Positions 33,836 to 37,158 of a stretch of DNA of 37,158 nt are shown here, one piece after another. This DNA is from Hyphomonas sp. (GTDB lineage: Bacteria; Pseudomonadota; Alphaproteobacteria; Caulobacterales; Hyphomonadaceae), in contig NZ_PNMA01000034.1 in NCBI RefSeq assembly GCF_013823385.1, positions 1 through 37,158 on the forward strand, read 5' to 3'. A program made the position numbers and the translations under genes. The notes under the pieces are model-generated. The model saw only the letters and a list, made by a program, of their open reading frames with translations. It was not told the origin of the DNA and ran no database searches. Position 1 is the stretch's first letter. Every line of letters starts with the position of its first letter.

Positions 33836-35535
33836 TCCTTCCGCCAACGGTAAAGCCAGGTTTCAGTGATGGGCTTGCCCCCCTTCGTGAGCAGGGCGCG
33901 AAGCTCCGCCACGTCGGTATTCTGTGCTTCGAGTTCGAAGCTGAGCCGGACTTTTCCGGTCTCGGGATTGGTCTTGATCACGGGATTGACGATCTTGCCG
34001 GCCGATGTGGAGACATCGGCCTCCACGCCGTTCAGCAGGGCTTCGGGGATCTGCTCGTAATCGATCACGAACAGCTGCTGGGTCGAGGCGGGCTTCACGC
34101 CGGCAAACGTGTTTGCCACACTCGTCACATCGGGCACGGACGAGGTGAGCAGGCTCCATTTCATGTCATAGGAGACCGTGTAGGCCGTGCCCGGCTGCCA
34201 GGGGGTTTTCGGCTTCCAGTACGCAACGATGTTGTCGTTGTATTCGTTCACCGTCGGGATTTCGACCAGCATCAGCTCGCCCTCGCCCCAACCGGCCTTG
34301 GGCTGAACCCAGACGGTCGGGCGGTGGTGATAGCCCGCCTCGATGTCGGCATAGTCATCAAAGCCGCGCTTGCGCTGGACGAGGCCAAAGCCGAGCGGCG
34401 GGCGATCGGCCAGCACCGACACCTGCAGCGCCTTCGGATTGAACAGCGGCCGCCAGACCCATTCGCCATTATACATCTGGATCGAGAGGCCTTCAGAATC
34501 ATGCACCGCCGGGCGGAAATCATTCGGATGCTTCCGGATGTCGTGCGGCGAGAAGAAATACATCGAGGTGAGCGGCGAGATGCCCACGGTTGACAGTGTT
34601 TTGCGCGGAAACAGCGTCGCCGTGATCTGCATCTTCGTCTCGACACCCGGCGTCACCGCGAACTCATAGGCGCCGGTGATGCTTTCCCCGTCGAGCAGCG
34701 CATAGATGCGGATCGTGTCGGACCCCGGCGCAGGTTTCTGCAGCCAGAATTCGCGGAAATACGGGAACTGCTCGCCTTCGGGCGACGCGGTCCCGATGGA
34801 GATGCCGCGCGCCGAGGCGCCGTAAAGATTGCCCGCGCCGAGAGCCCGGAAGAAGCTGGCCCCGCGGAAGCTGATCAGCTCGTCCCATTTGCCGGCAATG
34901 TTCAGCGGCGTGACCACCCGGAACCCGGCAAAGCCGAGCAGGCGCTGGGCCTCCTCTGAGAGCGGCAGATCAAAGAAATTGAAATCGTCAGGCGAATAGG
35001 GCCGGGCAACTTCCTTGCCCTCCTCAACGAAGTTCAGGCGGACGGCCTGGTTGAAGAGATAGCCGCGCGGGTCTGGCAGTATGCGGAACTTGTCCGAGCT
35101 GTCCTTCCAGAGGGCTGCTTCCTGGCGCAGCTCGATGCGGCGGTAGGCGTCATAGTCGAGCGCGCCGGCCTCTTTCGGAATGCCGGGCGGCGTCTGGAAC
35201 GGGCGGCTGGCGAGGATTTCGGCCTTGCGGCGCACGTCCTCGAAGTCGAACTCCGGCGTGGCGGGCGGCGGGGGCGCGGCCGAGGGATCCCCCTCCGACG
35301 CCGCCAGCGCAGCAGCCGCCTCAGGGCTCAGCGTTTCGAGCACGGCCTCAGGCGCCGCCGCCATCATCGGCTCAGCGGGCGCCTCGCCTTCAGCGGCAGG
35401 GTCTGCCGGAGCAGGCTTTGCGGGGGCCTCCGGGGCGGGATCGGCAGAGGGAGAACAGCTGGAAATGAGAAGCCCGGCCATCGCAAGGCCGCACACAATC
35501 CTGACTGAGACGCTCGATAACGGCCTCAAGCGCAT
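33832..35535 (-). CDS. opgG: Periplasmic glucan biosynthesis protein OpgG, predicted lipoprotein form
   Basis: This 567-residue protein matches OpgG/MdoG, needed with OpgH to make osmoregulated periplasmic glucans, probably by shaping branches. It contains FDFEDVRRKAEILASRPF, LDYDAYRRI, FRILPD, and GASFFRALGAGNLYGASARGIS (seen as FFRALGAGNLYGASARG), then a C-terminal Ig-like domain. Unlike the soluble E. coli protein it has a lipobox-like ISSC (Cys27) followed by a 65-residue Ala/Pro/Glu-rich linker (about 28-95), so it is likely tethered to a membrane. It heads the opgGH operon. A one-mismatch EcfG-like site exists upstream, but I do not rely on it. Confidence 0.95.
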   Translation of the reverse strand: MRLRPLSSVSVRIVCGLAMAGLLISSCSPSADPAPEAPAKPAPADPAAEGEAPAEPMMAAAPEAVLETLSPEAAAALAASEGDPSAAPPPPATPEFDFEDVRRKAEILASRPFQTPPGIPKEAGALDYDAYRRIELRQEAALWKDSSDKFRILPDPRGYLFNQAVRLNFVEEGKEVARPYSPDDFNFFDLPLSEEAQRLLGFAGFRVVTPLNIAGKWDELISFRGASFFRALGAGNLYGASARGISIGTASPEGEQFPYFREFWLQKPAPGSDTIRIYALLDGESITGAYEFAVTPGVETKMQITATLFPRKTLSTVGISPLTSMYFFSPHDIRKHPNDFRPAVHDSEGLSIQMYNGEWVWRPLFNPKALQVSVLADRPPLGFGLVQRKRGFDDYADIEAGYHHRPTVWVQPKAGWGEGELMLVEIPTVNEYNDNIVAYWKPKTPWQPGTAYTVSYDMKWSLLTSSVPDVTSVANTFAGVKPASTQQLFVIDYEQIPEALLNGVEADVSTSAGKIVNPVIKTNPETGKVRLSFELEAQNTDVAELRALLTKGGKPITETWLYRWRKE

Positions 35536-35850
35536 ACTCCTTTACCAACACCTTCCCGAGACTCCGGGAGCCGCTTTGCTGCGGCGCAGCATACCCGGAG
35601 CCTGTCTAACGAACGCGGCCGCAATTGGTTGCCTTCGAACTGTGCCGGCCAGGTCAGGCGGCATGGATCGGACTACAGGCGGGATCAGGGGATGGGGCAC
35701 GTTGTCAGTCGGGAGGGAACAGGGCCCGTTTTTCATGACAATGCGGCAAACCGAAGGCAGATTTGTGACCCCTGCATCGCGGTGCTGTCGCACATGTGTC
35801 GTGAACGATCCGGCTGCAGCCCCGCCCGGAAACCGGGCACTGCAGCCAGC
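35536..35850. other. Gene-free stretch upstream of opgG
   Basis: Part of the 375-bp gap between opgG and secDF. It holds no convincing gene. It presumably includes the opgG promoter. GCCCGG-AAA-CCGGGC near 35824-35838 is a small hairpin without a T-run. A GCAAC-N16-CGTT near-match to the EcfG site lies on the minus strand at 35608-35632. Confidence 0.5.
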
Positions 35851-35898
35851 AAAAAGAGAGGGAGCGCCGCGAGGACAGGCAGAGTGTGCGGCGCTCCC
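35851..35898 (-). terminator. Rho-independent terminator of secDF
   Basis: On the minus strand GGGAGCGCCGC (35888-35898) pairs perfectly with GCGGCGCTCCC (35860-35870) across a 17-nt loop and is followed by TCTCTTTTT. It begins 13 nt after the secDF stop. Confidence 0.88.
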
Positions 35899-35910
35899 AA
35901 CCGGGGATTT

Positions 35911-37158
35911 TCAGGACGGAGAGGTCTCCGCCTGAAGGGTCCCGGTATGCTGGTGGCGCTGGGCCAGATTGCCCAGCAGCAGAAGGATTGGCGCCGCGAT
36001 GAAGATCGACGAGGCGGTGGCGATGAGCACGCCGAACACCATCGGCAGGGCGAAGTTTTCCACAGCCTTGCCGCCCCAGATGGCCATCGGCACGATCGCC
36101 AGCAGGGTCGTCATCGAGGTGAAGATACAGCGCGTCAGTACCTGGTTGATGCTGGTGTCGATGATCGTTCGCAGGTCATAGCGCTTGGCGAGACGGATAT
36201 TCTCCCGCATCCGGTCATAGACCACCACCTTGTCGTTCACCGAATAGCCGATGAAGGTCAAAAGGGCGGCGATGGCGGTCAGGTTGAAGTCCAGCCCCAT
36301 GATGACGAAGAAGCCGATCATCTTGGTGGTATCGAGCGCCAGCGTCAGGATGGCGCCGATGGCGAAGTTCCACTCGAAGCGCCACCAGATGTAGAGCAGC
36401 ATCGCAAGGCTGGCGAGGCCAACGGCGATGGCGCCATTGCGGGCAAGCTCGCCGGAGACTTTCGGCCCGACGACTTCGGTACGCTCCACCGAGATGCCCG
36501 GATCGATCTCTGCCAGCGTCTTGCGGACGGTGTTGATGGCGGCGGTCTGCGCCGTCTCTCCGCCCTCCTGGCGCTGGACGCGGATCAGCACTTCATTCTT
36601 CCCGCCGAGCTGCTGCAGCGTCACTTCGCCCAGCCCGAGGCTGCCCAGTTCCGAGCGAAGCTGGGCAAGGTTGGCAGCCTGCGGCGTGGCGATCTCCACC
36701 TGGATGCCGCCGGTGAAATCGATGCCGTAATTCAGCCCCGGCTTCATGAAGAGGCCGACGGAGACAAGCGAAAGAAGGATGGAGCTGGCGATGCCGAAAT
36801 AGCGCGCCTTCATGAAGGAGATTTTCGAGCCATCCGGCACAATCCGGAACAGCGGTTCGATATTGATCTTCTTCATCCTGCGATGGCGCACCCAGGCCGT
36901 CATCAGGACACGGACCACCGTAATGGCGGTGAACATCGAGACGGCTGTGCCGATCACCATGGTGACGGCAAAGCCCTTCACCGGGCCGGTGCCGAACATG
37001 AACAGCAACGCCGTGGCGATCAGCGTGGTGATGTTGGCGTCAAGAATGGTCGAATAGGCAATCTTGAAACCCCGGTCGAGCGCGGCGAGCGCGCTGACGC
37101 CCTTGCGGCTTTCCTCCCGTATGCGCTCATTGATCAGCACGTTGGCGTCCACCGCGAT
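35911..37158 (-). CDS. secDF: Protein translocase SecDF fusion, partial (3' part; runs off the right edge)
   Basis: The frame is open through the right edge, so the gene start is outside the window. The first visible residues, IAVDANVLINERIREE, are the fifth/sixth-helix signature of SecD (VDANVLIFERIREE). After the last SecD helices (to about residue 90 of the visible part) the chain continues without a stop into a full SecF: LNYGIDFTGGIQVEI, the P1-like head domain, VGPKVSGEL, and the SecF signature YSVNDKVVVYDRMREN. SecD and SecF are therefore fused. SecDF uses the proton gradient to help pull exported proteins through SecYEG. The C-terminal tail is short and hydrophilic. A strong terminator follows. 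Confidence 0.93.
   Translation of the reverse strand: MAVDANVLINERIREESRKGVSALAALDRGFKIAYSTILDANITTLIATALLFMFGTGPVKGFAVTMVIGTAVSMFTAITVVRVLMTAWVRHRRMKKINIEPLFRIVPDGSKISFMKARYFGIASSILLSLVSVGLFMKPGLNYGIDFTGGIQVEIATPQAANLAQLRSELGSLGLGEVTLQQLGGKNEVLIRVQRQEGGETAQTAAINTVRKTLAEIDPGISVERTEVVGPKVSGELARNGAIAVGLASLAMLLYIWWRFEWNFAIGAILTLALDTTKMIGFFVIMGLDFNLTAIAALLTFIGYSVNDKVVVYDRMRENIRLAKRYDLRTIIDTSINQVLTRCIFTSMTTLLAIVPMAIWGGKAVENFALPMVFGVLIATASSIFIAAPILLLLGNLAQRHQHTGTLQAETSPS

Noticed and set aside
35608..35632. GCAAC-N16-CGTT on the minus strand upstream of opgG as an EcfG promoter
   Set aside because: One mismatch in the -35 core and about 73 nt from the ATG; too weak without expression data, though worth including in a genome scan.
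36784..36876. Separate secF start (Met before KKINIEP) giving distinct secD and secF genes
   Set aside because: The frame is continuous from SecD helices into SecF with no stop codon, so a fusion is the simpler reading; an internal start remains possible.

Overview
The window is high-GC DNA from an alphaproteobacterium. It encodes the alphaproteobacterial general stress response core (PhyR, NepR, EcfG sigma factor and HisKA_2/HWE kinases). That core, a large TonB-dependent receptor, OpgGH glucan synthesis and a fused SecDF together suggest an aquatic or marine Hyphomonadaceae/Caulobacterales-like chromosome. The family-level placement is inference; the class is well supported. I saw no phage, IS, CRISPR, rRNA or tRNA.

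Region 1 (1-11.0 kb) is a stress island. After an aldehyde dehydrogenase (22-1434, minus) come a small acidic lipoprotein, a phosphoesterase/diacylglycerol-kinase-like pair, an entericidin-type peptide, the operon nepR-ecfG-HisKA_2 kinase (minus), divergent phyR (plus), a YqjD-like/YqjE-like/SLC13-RCK permease operon, a DUF1328 membrane peptide and a CsbD-like protein. Reading the intergenic DNA by eye I found eight exact matches to the EcfG promoter pattern GGAAC-N16-CGTT, all with a 16-nt spacer and all oriented toward one of these genes. Two are in tandem before nepR. A ninth site, with one mismatch, precedes phyR. The island is therefore probably a physically clustered, self-amplifying general-stress regulon. 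The kinase next to the sigma factor keeps its phosphoacceptor His but has lost the usual ATP-binding boxes, which suggests a phosphatase or pseudokinase role.

Region 2 (11.0-15.0 kb) holds a soluble PAS-HWE kinase, an Rnk/GreA-type regulator, and a HxlR regulator divergent from an SDR (catalytic Tyr replaced by Phe) that is coupled to a DsbA-fold 2-hydroxychromene-2-carboxylate isomerase-like protein.

Region 3 (15.1-20.9 kb) is a TonB-dependent receptor, TauE/SafE permease and Tat-exported lipoprotein PLP aminotransferase in one operon. This looks like an uncharacterised uptake/processing system. It is followed by a perfect 30-bp palindrome and a GAF-GGDEF diguanylate cyclase.

Region 4 (20.9-25.5 kb, minus) is a tightly overlapping folate operon, pabB-pabA-pabC-folP-folB-folK, covering p-aminobenzoate synthesis and most of the pterin branch.

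Region 5 (25.5-31.6 kb) is a heavy-metal efflux set (His-rich periplasmic peptide, His-rich RND adaptor, HME-RND pump, no outer-membrane channel), then a LOG-family protein and a RidA protein on the opposite strand. Region 6 (31.7-37.2 kb, minus) is opgG-opgH (osmoregulated periplasmic glucans; OpgG is predicted to be a lipoprotein) and the 3' part of a secDF fusion that runs off the right edge.
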